Shown here: one piece after another, positions 38,416 to 49,344 of the stretch | Layout: every line of letters starts with the position of its first letter | How positions within the stretch are numbered: position 1 is the first letter of the stretch | Assembly: GCF_000003605.2 (NCBI RefSeq) | Contig: NW_003107106.1 | Coordinates: 101,709 to 165,708 of the forward strand | Direction: 5' to 3' | Length of the DNA stretch: 64,000 nt | Source of the DNA: Saccoglossus kowalevskii | Lineage: Eukaryota; Hemichordata; Enteropneusta; Harrimaniidae | Notes under the pieces: model-generated | Told to the model about the DNA's origin: nothing | Databases searched by the model: none | What the model saw: only the letters and a program-made list of their open reading frames with translations | Program-made: the position numbers and the translations under genes

Positions 38416-41400
38416 ACACTATAATTGTTTCTCATTGTATTAATGTATTGCTTTTGTAATGTCGGTAATTTCGAACATTAATAACCGTTATAACTGCCTA
38501 CCTAACTTATATACAGGAACGATGTGATCGGATGTATAATACGATTATGTATTCATTCATTCATGAGCCAATTACATATTTGGAATAAAAGTCAACTTCA
38601 AAACGATGCAATAAAGTACAGGAAAAAATAAAAACCTAAAGCAATACAAGATAACAATATATTATGTAAAATGTAAGTGCCTGCCTGAACTATATAATTC
38701 ATTGTTAAGCAGAGTTCTTCAAAATAGGTTGTACTTACGGAATGAATGAAATATTTAAAGGTTTTTAGGAAATATAATTTGAAAAAAAAGTATTGCATAA
38801 GATGTTTCTGAGGTACAAAGTAAGGATAAAATAACATATGAACAGTCCCTAATATCCCTGAAATTTCTCAATTCACAATAATCGACTTCTAGATAGAGTA
38901 AAACAAGATAATCCCCAATTCTTGTTTTTTATTGGTGCTGCGAAAACAGGCATGATCTGCCATGGTACTAAACAATGAACACTTCCACCAATAGTCAACT
39001 CTGCTGGATTGTCAAATTCCATTCTTGTGTTCTTTACGAAATTATCATTGTTTATAATCCGACAATATATAGCGATATTACCGTCTATTGGGGATGCTTT
39101 CACTTTTCTTACACTAACCCTGGTACGTTTGATGCTACTGATCATGCCCCTGTCGCACAGCCCAGTGCACCGGGCAGGGTTCCATCGATCCATTCCATCC
39201 CCCTGTTTTATTAACCAAATTCATGTACATTATCAAGCAAATTAAGAGATGAGAAATTCTAAATTACCACTGGGTTGGTTGGAGTTTCTATAGAATTTCA
39301 GTCTACCAAAAATGCAACTGGTGCAGAGCCTCACGGTGTTGTTCGCATGGCTGAGAGATACCAAATTCCAACCGAAGGAATACACATTAGTTCATTACTA
39401 CTGCTGCCTACAAGTAACAACATCTATTTAATTCATCGCAGCAAAACAATATTATTTCATGGCAAAACTTCACGGACGAAAACAACTGTTCAGACTTTGA
39501 CCTGAGGCATCAATCAAGACCAAAAAATATGCCCTTACAGTGGTTGCTGGTATATGGCCCCATGTTTCATGAAGGCCAAGAAGAAGAGAGGTCTCAGATG
39601 CTCTCTCATGATTCTATAATCACAGCCCACAAGGCTGGCCAAAGTTTTTCCAGGTTGACCTGGTGAACAAGTGTTCATGCATATGGTGTGTGTGTTTTAG
39701 ACTAGTAATAAGATGTAGTTGACTGTCAAAATAAATACATGGATGGTCTTGCGGAGTTGCTGTTGAGTGAGTTGCCTGGCCTACTTTTTCTTCCTTTTTT
39801 TCTGGAGGGAGGGTTACCTGTTTGAGCTTATGAATATACGTTATACGTGACCTCAAGAGGTAGGCAAGGTTGCTTACCCATTCAAAGTAGTTGTCCATAC
39901 ATATTAGGTGTCATGTATAGTGAGGCTATAAGAGGAGTGCATCGTCATTGTATAGCCAAGGCGCCAATCAGTAAGTGGTCTTGGTAACAGCTTTGATAGT
40001 GACCTTTTAATTGAGAACAAGCTCTTTCATGGACTCTGTTACTATGTTTTGTTTTTGGTTGTCCTTGGAATAGTAGTTGGCACCAACAAAGTCCTCTTTA
40101 ATATATTTGAAACAATATCGCTTGCACCTATTCATCGACCACCTGGCAGCATGTTAGGATGAGATAGAGCCTTAGCTTGACACTGAAACTAGTTGCTCTG
40201 TGTCTCAGTGTAAGGCCTGCTTATTGATATCGAGAGGGACACCCACACTGGACAGGGGTTTCTTTCACTGCTAGAATAGGGTGGACAATACAATAGTACT
40301 GGAAATGAAATGTGGAAATTGATAACAGTCAATAAATTCCTGCAACAGAACAACGAAGAGATACAGGAGTCTTGCTTGCAGAGAAACACTGTTATTCTAG
40401 AGGCACCGCTGTTAGCAGGAGATCGCAGTGAAGTTCATACAAGTCTCACAGAATGATGGTTGAAGCCTGTATCACTTGTCTCACAACATCGGAGCAGCAA
40501 CACACAGAGTATACAACTGCCCTCGAGCTAGCCTATTTATAGAACATAAATGGCTCAGTTTTAGATACACCACCTGGGTTTTACAAGAGCCAATCAGAAT
40601 GTGGTCTTGTTAGCAGCTGTCTCACGATGACATGCAGACACTCACGTAGGAGAGTTAGTAGATCATAAACATCCTTTGTTATGTAAATCACAAACACACC
40701 TGGCAGATTCCAATTGTCTTTCCAGAGTTGTAAACTACTTTGACTGGTCAATCACCTTTATAACAGTTATCACAAGGCAATGGACACCGTTTCTTCCAAT
40801 GATTCCATGCACTCTTCTATTTGCATTTGAAGTAATATAATAAAAGCTTTCAGAACAGGTTGTTTGGCTCTGTGGTCAATCTCAAATTCCTCATACCAAT
40901 TGTGTGATATGTGGTTGTGCCTGGCCCTTATTGCCACAGCAGATGACACCTATTTTATCGGGCCAGTCTAAGAACATGTCAACAATGAACCAGAGAATGA
41001 TGAAGACCTCATGTCAGATGATATTCAACATGTCCAATTGCTCTGACCAAATCCACTGGAATAATTTGTGGTAGGTGTAATGTAGTTCATTGTCATATTT
41101 AGGAGACGCCCCCTTAGTATAAGTGATTGGAGATGACCGCTAACATGGGATGCAAATCATTTTTTGCAGTGACCCCTTCTTGTAATGGCGGCCTATGCTC
41201 GTCCAAGTGTTTCAAAATAGCTAGATTAAATCGAGCATGCTAATTTTCTTTCATGCACGATACAACTCATTTGGGTATACTATTCTCACTTGACACAACA
41301 CTTTTGGGGCATGCTATTTTTATAGAATGAGTTAAAATACAGTCACTGAAAATCAAACCAAAAAAGAATGTGTTAATTGACTATACTGTCGTCCCTAAAA

Positions 41401-41960
41401 ATCAAATGGTATATATAGTCCTATTGCTAAACAATAGCCTTGCGATAGTAAACTACATGGCGAACTTAACTCTCCTCAATGCCTGGGCGTTGATCAGAAA
41501 ATGGGTAGATGACCACCAAAATGGCAGTATCTATATTAGTAATAATGGTGGGTGCAAATTTGTTGGGATTGTGACGTCAAGGGGTTCTATGCGCAACAAT
41601 GATGATATGATGATGGTGATGTCAGCGTTTGGGTTATATGCCTGTGCAATGCATTTTATAAATAAAGGCATTGGGGCTGGCGGAATGTCTGTACCGGAAG
41701 TGGCGTCATTTCAGCCGCATACTTTTACTGTAATCATCACAACACTGGGTAATGTTTTTACTTTAAATTAAAGCCGAATGTGTCTATTTTTTTCGCTCAA
41801 AAGATTTTTTTTATAAATGAGTGGTATAATTAAAAGTTCTTACTAAGTAGTTTTATTGTATTTGCACTCATACAAGCGTGCGTTTGTGGGATGTTTTTCG
41901 ACAAAAGTGTTGTATTCTACACATCCTACAATATTATCGTTAAAGCTACAGAAACTGGTA
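38416..41960. other. Unassigned stretch with weak coding-like fragments
   Basis: No gene recognised. The minus-strand frame 38873-39193 (106 codons) contains a protein-like middle (SPIDGNIAIYCRI, FDNPAELTIGGSVHC) but no family I can name and no supporting splice model. The plus-strand frame 41370-41771 (133 codons) is likewise unassigned. 39500-41100 reads like decayed repeat DNA. Confidence 0.35.
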
Positions 41961-41964
41961 CTGA

Positions 41965-42455
41965 TGTGAGAGGGCAAAGACTGAGCTAGACTGCCTGTGA
42001 ACTATGACAAGAGTTTGGCAACTTTTCAAGAAAAGCATAGAATGAGCCAGTACCTTCATGTGTCGCATACGACTTGTTTACCACTTCCGTGTGACTGAGA
42101 ATGTTCTAGAACCGTACTGTGTCTGGGTGGAATTTTTAGAAGTTGGTTGAATAGGTAATATGACGCTGTAGAAGGCAATAGAAGGTAATGGAACATTCTA
42201 GAAATTTGTAGTAAGTTCCAGACTCATTATGTATGCTGATGTAATGGTCTATTTATAGACAGTGTGGGTATATATAGGGGAGTTGCTCAGCACAGAGATC
42301 AGATCGGAGATCTCGTTGAATTGTATTGGAGTTTAAGTATCTAGTTATTGGAGTAGTGGAGTTTTACCGCGTTATTGTACTTGATGTTTGCAGAGTATAA
42401 TAATACCAGTACCAGTTGAAACCTCATCTGTTGGCTCCGTGTTCGTATGTTATCA
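41965..42455 (+). mobile_element. Possible solo LTR
   Basis: The segment begins TGTGAGAGGGC, carries a TATA-like TATATATAGGGG near 42270 with CACAGAGATCAGATCGG downstream, and ends near GTTGGCTCCGTGTTCG. This layout resembles Ty3/gypsy LTRs. I see no second LTR, internal gene or target duplication, so it could instead be a promoter-like or other repeat sequence. Confidence 0.3.
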
Positions 42456-42459
42456 TCGC

Positions 42460-43490
42460 CGCCAGGGAAGTCTTTTTGTTACTGTTGCCATTTTGGTATT
42501 TGAACCATCACACCTGCACTATACCAATTACGGTAATATTACGTTGCGTGTGACATGTTACTATATCAAGCTGACAATAGAAAATCAAAGTAAAAGCATG
42601 TAAGAGCATAATTGAATCATAAGTTCTCCTGCAAATGTTACATAACCCAAAACATCTGCGATCAACCAGTTTTTTTTTTTTGAACAAATAACAAAAATAC
42701 AAAATACTCAATAAGGAATGTTTAGTCTGGCTTGAATAGCATGTGTGTCAAAGTCTATGGTCGAAGTGAATGCGGTTCTATTAGAGATGTGCTTCTGGTG
42801 ATGAAAGTGTGTTCTACTTTAACAACACAGTAAATATTTTATGTAAGTAAACTTCTAATAGAGCAAATACAGTATACTCATACATTGTAATGAAATCACA
42901 ATATTTGTTGAAACCTATGTGTCTAGTGATGGGTAGACATTTTGTATGGCTTAGGGAGGAATAACTCTGATTACCTCACCCAAGCTTTTCATTTTGTCAA
43001 AGGATGTAGTTTCTGTATGCCATCTTGCTGTTAGGATTATTTGTCAAGACAAACCTAACGGAATAATGGCTCTGAAGTTATACAGTTTATATATTCTCAA
43101 TATACATTCTCTCATGTTTCTACAATTGTTGTTGCAACAACATCAGACAGGATTGTCATATGTGTCTGTTTACCCAAGTCTGGTTTCAGGGTACATTATG
43201 GAATACCATGAAGTCAACTTCACAGCTTCCTCATCATTCTTCGTGTGAAAATAAATGCACATAGTTTAATGTATTGCCTTGAAATGCTGATATGTAAGAT
43301 TTGATCAAAAGAAAAATGAAACAACAGCTATTTTACTGGTCCAAGGCTAGAAGGTGGTAATGTCATGTGGATGGCCATATAGCTTCATTTTTTAAATTTA
43401 TCGCATCTGCTCTGTTGAAACTCTAATTTCTCCCATCAAGCTAATAAATACTTGACATTCTTCAAGAAAAGATGATATCCCGCACAAATA
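42460..43490. other. Non-coding stretch
   Basis: No gene recognised; short open frames only (for example 42994-43248). Confidence 0.4.
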
Positions 43491-43574
43491 CTCAGTAGAG
43501 CTGCTACGCGAACTAAACGTATTCCCTGACACTTAACCGTTATAGAAACCGACCCTAAATTGAAGAAAACTAAC

Positions 43575-44900
43575 CAATCTAGTCATAATACCAAACCACT
43601 TGAGATAACATATAATCCAGCTCTCCCTGATATTGCTAACATACTTCGCAAATATTTGCCCCTGTTGCACTCCAATGAGAGACTTAAAAAGGGGGCAAGG
43701 GGGTAGCTGTTACAGTTTTACGGGAAATAAAAAGGGCTTTTTACAATTTACAAGGAAAAAAAGACGTTCTTACAGTTTACAGTGAAAATTTAATGTTTAC
43801 AGTTTACAGAGAAAATAAAGGTTATTTTACATTTTACGGAAAATTAAAAAAGAAAACCTAGAAAATTCTTGTATGTACCGACAAAAATTACACATTTTTA
43901 GTGTACGAAACAAATATTTGATCGATTACGTTGTACGTCTAGCCTGTGATTACAGAATTACGGAATTTATTTTTTCAATTTACGTTATACGAACAAAAAA
44001 TATTTCAATTACGTTGAACGAAAATAACCCTTGCCCCCCTCTAAAAACCTATTCCCCATCCCTGTGGTAGCGTACAGACGGTGCCCTAATTTGGATGATA
44101 TCCTTACCAGATCTAAATCTATAGACAAAAAAGTGGAAAGACCCCCAGGTTGGTATCCTTGTGATGCTAAACGGTGCATTACAATATTACATGCCACTAC
44201 ATTAAACAGTCGACTACATTTTCTAGTAACAAGCCCACGACCATGTGTGGTATTAGAAAACACATCACTTGTAATACCAGTAGTGTTGTTTATCTTATTG
44301 AATGTAATATTTGCCACATTAAATACGTTGGGGGAAACTGGCAACATGCTCAAGACCCGCATGTTACAACATCGATCGTCTATTATTTTATGTAACAAAT
44401 ACTATCTACCCATTCTCAAGCACTTCCTGTCCAGTAACCACGCCATTGGAAACCTTAAAGTTTCGGGTATCGAATCAGATTTTAGAAACGCACAACACCG
44501 AAAGATTAGGGAAGCTGTCTGGATTAAACAACTTGGTACTCTCACCCCAAATCCACACATGTTATTTGGTTTCTCCCATTTCCCATCGTACTTTAGTCCA
44601 TTGTTATTTTATTTTGAATTTTAACTGTCATTCTCTAGTGTATTCATTTCCATCCAGTCACCAACACTATTTCAGGTTAGTCAAAGTTTCACATGTTTAC
44701 ATTTATTTGTACTCTCTACATTCAATCATTTGTATTTTCTAGACTTACCTATATACGTATTCCACATGCTTTTTGCCTAGTCTTGATTTTTCGTGGTTGT
44801 TAATTCTATTTCATTTCCAGTTTGACAAAGAGGTAATTTCATCATCGCCGAAACGTTACTAGAATAAAATTGTTGGACCAAGACGTTTTTGGTGTGGTGT
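43575..44900 (+). pseudogene. Penelope-like element 3' end with GIY-YIG endonuclease, split by a MITE
   Basis: Plus-strand fragments: EITYNPALPDIANIL before 43683; after the interruption FPIPVVAYRRCPNLDDILTR from about 44048; then VVYLIECNICHIKYVG (about 44299-44337) and, one frame over, ETGNMLKTRMLQHR; finally FRNAQHRKIREAVWIKQLGT. The Y..NP..P, R-PNL and YLIxC..C..KYVGET...L..R...H patterns are those of Penelope-like element proteins, the last being their GIY-YIG endonuclease. The reverse transcriptase is absent, so the copy is 5'-truncated. It has frameshifts and is interrupted at 43691-44040. The CGCCGAAACGTT block near 44846 resembles motifs common at Penelope-like 3' ends. Confidence 0.82.
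43691..44040 (+). mobile_element. MITE family M1, copy 1 (inside the Penelope-like element)
   Basis: Starts (A)GGGGGCAAGGG and ends CCCTTGCCCCCT, an inverted repeat. The flanks are CTTAAAAA (43683-43690) and CTAAAAA (44041-44047), an approximately 8-bp duplication with one base lost. Removing the element and one flank copy restores the reading frame from NERLK to NLFPIPVV. The interior has repeated TTTTACAGTTTACAG-like units and no gene. An 8-bp duplication suggests hAT-type mobilisation; this is inference. Confidence 0.85.
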
Positions 44901-45109
44901 ACTAGTTTATCCTACACTCCAGTTATTGTTATATTATCACCAACGAGTTGCATCATCTTCAAATTGATCCGTCTACCTGGTCGTCCTACCCATGGCACCG
45001 TTGAAAACAATCACCACTTGTACCACCCTCCTCATTAAATTAAGGTACATGCCATGTACATACCACTATTCTCAATATTCACTGTTTCCCATGAAATCCA
45101 ACCATCCAG

Positions 45110-45380
45110 TCACCCCCCCCCCCCGGTGTCAAATTGCATCAATTTACATTCAATATACCAATTCAGAAACCAGAAGGCTAGATATCAGCATACCAAGTAC
45201 ACAGAGACACAGGGAGTAAGTGGTAACAACTGTGGTTTGTTTTACATTGCTAATCTAGTGGAAATATGTATCGGTGCAGCTGACATACCATCTCTCAAGT
45301 TCAATGAAAGTGAGATGAGAACACATGTTTTGAGATGTTTTGAAAAGAGAAGGTTCACGTCATTTTATTTCAAAAGCTAA
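45110..45380 (+). pseudogene. ULP1/SENP-type cysteine protease fragment (transposon-derived)
   Basis: Two adjacent frames carry IYIQYTNSETRRLDISIPST and then SGNNCGLFYIANLVEICIG (from about 45220) with MRTHVLRCFEKRRFTSF. The N-C-G-L-F catalytic-Cys block followed by a MRxHL-xC-E-x-R-xFTxF tail is the C-terminal signature of C48 (ULP1-like) proteases carried by many animal DNA transposons. A frameshift separates the two parts, and the upstream His/Asp region is not visible. It is a remnant; the parent transposon is not identified. Confidence 0.6.
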
Positions 45381-45652
45381 AGATATATACGAAAGCAAAC
45401 TGTTTGCTGTACATTTACATTGCTCATGCAACATGCCAGAAGTATTTTACATGGTTCATTGTGACTCATATAAATGCTGATATCACTTGTCATGTGTGAA
45501 ATTGTAAAGAGCAACCATACCAAATTTGTAGGTTTGTAATGATTGTATTGTAAGGCATGCGCTGAAATAAATAAATCTTCTTAATTTCTCTTGCCACATT
45601 GTAATATTCTAAGGAACATTGCCACAGGTAATTGTTTAGACTTCATTTCCAG

Positions 45653-45761
45653 CAAGCCAACATTGATGGCTATGTTCAAGAGCGTCAGATTGTGAACGCT
45701 GAAGATATCAAACACCACTGGCAACTTTGCGTGGGATGTTACAATCTTCCAAGAGAGATTG
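45653..45761 (+). CDS. Isolated coding-like exon, unknown protein
   Basis: 109 bases between a good acceptor (TTTCCAG, ending 45652) and donor GTAGGT (45762), open in the frame QANIDGYVQERQIVNAEDIK... ending WQLCVGCYNLPREI. Composition and clean splice sites suggest a real exon or a captured exon fragment. I do not recognise the family and see no partner exon. Repeat R1 begins immediately after it. Confidence 0.35.
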
Positions 45762-45774
45762 GTAGGTTTTCATG

Positions 45775-46199
45775 ATCGGCTTATTCTGGATTATTTTTGT
45801 ATGAGTGATTGTTTATCGTCGTCCGTGGCAACTTTTTACTACCTGGACTTCTTGAAAACTACAAGTCTAATTGCTTTGATATTTGGTGCATATGTACCTT
45901 GGGTAGATCTCTCTCAAATTTGTTCTTTTCGTGATGATATCTTTAAATCTCTAAATTTGGTGAATGTTTTTGTAATTTTTGGTAAAAAGTGATATTTTCG
46001 ACTTTATGTTAAAAACCGCCAGTCTGATTGCTTTGATATTATACATATAGGTACTACAGGTGGTCTTTACTCAGATTTGTTAATTTCATGATGATATCTT
46101 CAATTTTCTAATTTTGATGAATATTTTTGTTTATTTTTGGTAAAAAGTGATATTGTCGACTTCTTGTTGAAAACAGCAAGTCCGATTGCTTTGATACTA
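45775..46199 (+). repeat. Dispersed repeat R1, left part (split by a LINE)
   Basis: Three internal near-tandem units built on ATTGCTTTGATATTxTACATA, ACCTCTCTCAGATTTGTTCA, GATGATATCTTTAATT and GTGATATTTTCGACTTCTTG. The same unit order occurs at 54370-54692 and 63290-63676. This copy stops at ACTATACATA, where the LINE tail begins, and resumes at 47700. Confidence 0.85.
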
Positions 46200-46202
46200 T
46201 AC

Positions 46203-46262
<60 letters not shown>

Positions 46263-47690
46263 TAATAATAATAATAACTTTATTACACAACCAACACCAT
46301 CAGAGGGTTTAGTATGGTAAAAATAACAAATAACAAAAGACTAAAATGATAAAACTAACTAAATAAAACACTAAAACTGACATTGAATAGAAAAGACATT
46401 GGTTCTCTCATGGATGCGTATTTACATAATTAAGTATTTCCATTGAATAATGTATTTTTCACAAATTTGGAAAAGGCAAGATCATGCTTCATAATTTTAA
46501 GAAAAACATCTCCATTTTGCTTGCCTGCGATTTGATTATTGATGTTACACTCTAGAAATAAAGATTGTCTTTCAATTTTAAAACATGTACATTCCAGAAT
46601 GAAATGCATCTCATCCTATATCACATCATTATTACATTTTTTACACTTTCTATCCTTAAGTTGAATTTTTGGATTTTTTCGGCGATCTAATTCTATTTCT
46701 AGAGTATGATCTAAAACACTTTCCGTAGATTGAAATCTAAGATTTTGTCTATTTTCAAATACAAAATCTTTTTTGAATAGCTTGTACGTTCTAAGCTTAT
46801 TTCCCTCCCCATTTTTACCGCTTGATTTATTTAGTTGATCCTTCCAGAATGAAGAATACTTAATGTATACTTTTGATTTTATTGAATCAGATAATTGCTG
46901 ATAATGTTTTCAACATTTTATATCAAAGAAGTATTTATTTTCATTGATTCAATTAATGCTGACTTAAGGATGTGGTTATTTGGCAGCGTGTGAAGTCTAT
47001 ACCAAAATTTCATTTGTAAAATACAACTTTTAATTCCTATTGGTTTTCTGCTTAATTCCTCCCAAATACCTATAGTTGGGGTTACTTTATTTACTCCGAG
47101 TATGAACCGCTAAAACTGACTGCATACTTGTTCAAGACTATTAACATCGTTTGAAATTTCACATGCCCAAACCTCAGCTCCATATACAACAGCATTGGTG
47201 AAATTAATTGATCAAACAACTTCAGACATAACTTAGGGGTCACTATCTTGTGATGCATGTCTGATGGTGATCGGTGCTTTCAATGCTTTGTTTTTTAGCA
47301 TTTGTTGATTAGTTTACCGTCAGGTGTGAAGATTACACCAAGGTATCAGAACTCTTTTACTGTTGGGATAGTCTCATTATTCAATATAAACTTTTTTTTT
47401 AATAAATGGTTACTTTTATTGAATAGCATAATTTTGGTTTTCTTTATATTTAGTTAATCTCCATTGTGAGAAATAACTTGATAATTCATTTAAACAGTTT
47501 TGTAAGCCTTCAGCACTATCTGATAATAAAACCGAATCGTCAGCATTGAAAATGTCATTCGGTGGTGTATCATTAAATAAAACAGGATTATTTTTTTGTT
47601 TACCAAAATACAGTAGAAAAATCATTAATGAAGATATTGAGAGAGTTGGTGAAAGGTTGCAACCTTGTTTTCTACAAAGTTAGATATAAA
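46200..47690 (-). pseudogene. 5'-truncated LINE with (TTA)n tail, inserted in R1
   Basis: Minus-strand fragments in order: FNADDSVLLSDSAEGLQ (about 47547-47497; the ADD catalytic box) and YFSQWRL, AVVYGAEVWACEISND, SRKPIGIKSCILQMKFWYRL, and a zinc-knuckle-like KCKKCNND...DEMHFILECTCF near 46590-46655. It ends in a long ATT/TTA microsatellite (46202-46280), the usual 3' tail of such LINEs. Stops and frameshifts are frequent. The flanking R1 sequence is interrupted exactly here, so the LINE is younger than that repeat copy. Confidence 0.85.
46202..46280. repeat. (ATA)n microsatellite / LINE tail
   Basis: A nearly perfect trinucleotide array. The Leu-rich frame on the minus strand is a by-product of the repeat. 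Confidence 0.95.
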
Positions 47691-47699
47691 ATCATCAGT

Positions 47700-47830
47700 T
47701 AAACATAGTGACCTCAGGTAGACCTCTCTTAGATTTGTTCATATTCTAAATAAATATCTTCAGTTCTTTAATTGAAATGTGCATTGCTAACAGAGGAGCT
47801 ATCTCGGCAGGGAGGCTGCATGTCCTTCAT
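47700..47830 (+). repeat. Dispersed repeat R1, right part
   Basis: Resumes with CATAGTGACCTCAGGTAGACCTCTCTTAG and ends with GTGCATTGCTAACAG and ATCTCGGCAGGGAGGCTGC, matching the 3' ends of the other two R1 copies. Together with 45775-46199 it makes one copy split by the LINE. Confidence 0.85.
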
Positions 47831-49340
47831 TTTAACTCGACTTTAAGTCGACTTCCATTTTATTTGTTGTAAAATAAAAATAGCATTTTATCTTTATAAC
47901 AGTAATTTGGTGTCTTCATGACCCCAATTAAATCTCAAAATTTCGGGGGGAAAAAGAATGTTATATCACACCCAAATCAATAGCACTATTCACATTTCTT
48001 GGACATAATACCTGTCTTGCAGATCATGTTTAAAATTCTGTGCATTAATACGTCATGCTATACATATGCATGTGCAAATGTTCCATCAAAATCGAGCGTT
48101 TCCAACTTTTCAAAACCAGATTTTGCAAAAACAAATTTGGTGCATGTCATTGTTAATTGTTGTATCTTTGAAATGTCGTTTAGGAAAATGTATTGTTGTA
48201 ACTTGTTCATTTATAGTAGACTAAAATTGACTAGAGCTGTGCAAAGGTTAGTCTTCACTAAAAAGGGGCCAATAAAATGTTCACTCTTCACTTGCATGAA
48301 GATCATTTATAACGTGAGAAAGACATTATAATGTTCCCATGATATTATGACACTTAAAGTGCTATTCATGCTATTTTTACAGTTATCAGCTTTATTTTTA
48401 ACCCCAAATAATATATGCCTTAGACAAACTAAACACTCACGACGACTATAGGCCGGCAAAACAAATACTGCATCTAATAGGCCAACAAAATAAAAAGATA
48501 ATTTTATTATAACCGTGTAGAAAATGTTACATTTCTAATTTGGTGTTTAAAGTTAATAACGAATAATGAAAACTTGTACAATATGATGAAAACATAAATG
48601 AGCTGTCAACTAAAAATGCAAAGTTTGGAATTGACAATGTCAAAACCACAACTACGTGTAATTTCTATTGCAAGTCTACTACAATTACTACGAGCTGTGT
48701 GAAAAGAAAATTACACGCAGAGAAACGAACTACTACTAACTGACGTCAAAAACTCTGCTATTCTGAACTACGTTGGGATTAATTACAGTATTTATACCGG
48801 TAGTTCTATGATTATAGACGGCAAAGGAAATAAACAGCAGGCGCAGGCAGTTGTGTATCACCGACACGACAACAAAGAAGCCATACATCTCTACATTCTA
48901 TATGCGAGCAATCAACTAAGTTTCACTATATTTATCACAACTTTATAGACAAAAGAAACAACATCAAATCTTTTATTTTTTGATGATAACGTCCACCTCA
49001 ACAGTACTGGTACTAGGGTTAGTGTTAGCAACCTAAAACGCTACATATACAGAGCAGTTGTATTCAATAGAAGCCAACAACATAGCACGAAAAGAAACGA
49101 AACACCCAGCGAACGGAGAAATGTACATCAAAACAATTTCCAGTCACCCACGCAACATTTATACAAAGACAGCTCAAGAAAGGAAAGTATAAAGAACTTG
49201 TTCTCCTGTATTATGAACATTATTGACTGTAAATAGAATATGCAAGTATATGCTTAGACAAGTTTTGTACAATCTCAGCTTTATTATATAGATTTAGAAT
49301 AAGGTATTTCAATACGCATTTTATAATCATGACTTTCTCT
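47831..49340. other. Non-coding stretch
   Basis: No gene recognised. The frame 47999-48331 (110 codons) has no family resemblance. Confidence 0.4.
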
Positions 49341-49344
49341 TCGT

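Noticed and set aside
38873-39193. Minus-strand frame with a protein-like middle
   Set aside because: Kept only as an unassigned stretch; without a family match or splice model it cannot be called a gene.
41370-41771. 133-codon open frame with a hydrophobic start
   Set aside because: No family resemblance, no splice or promoter context; the internal Asn/Asp/Met run comes from a GATGAT simple repeat.
44009-44398. Minus-strand frame of 129 codons
   Set aside because: A shadow of the plus-strand Penelope-like coding sequence.
46108-46290. Poly-Leu frame on the minus strand
   Set aside because: A translation of the ATA/TTA array at the LINE tail.
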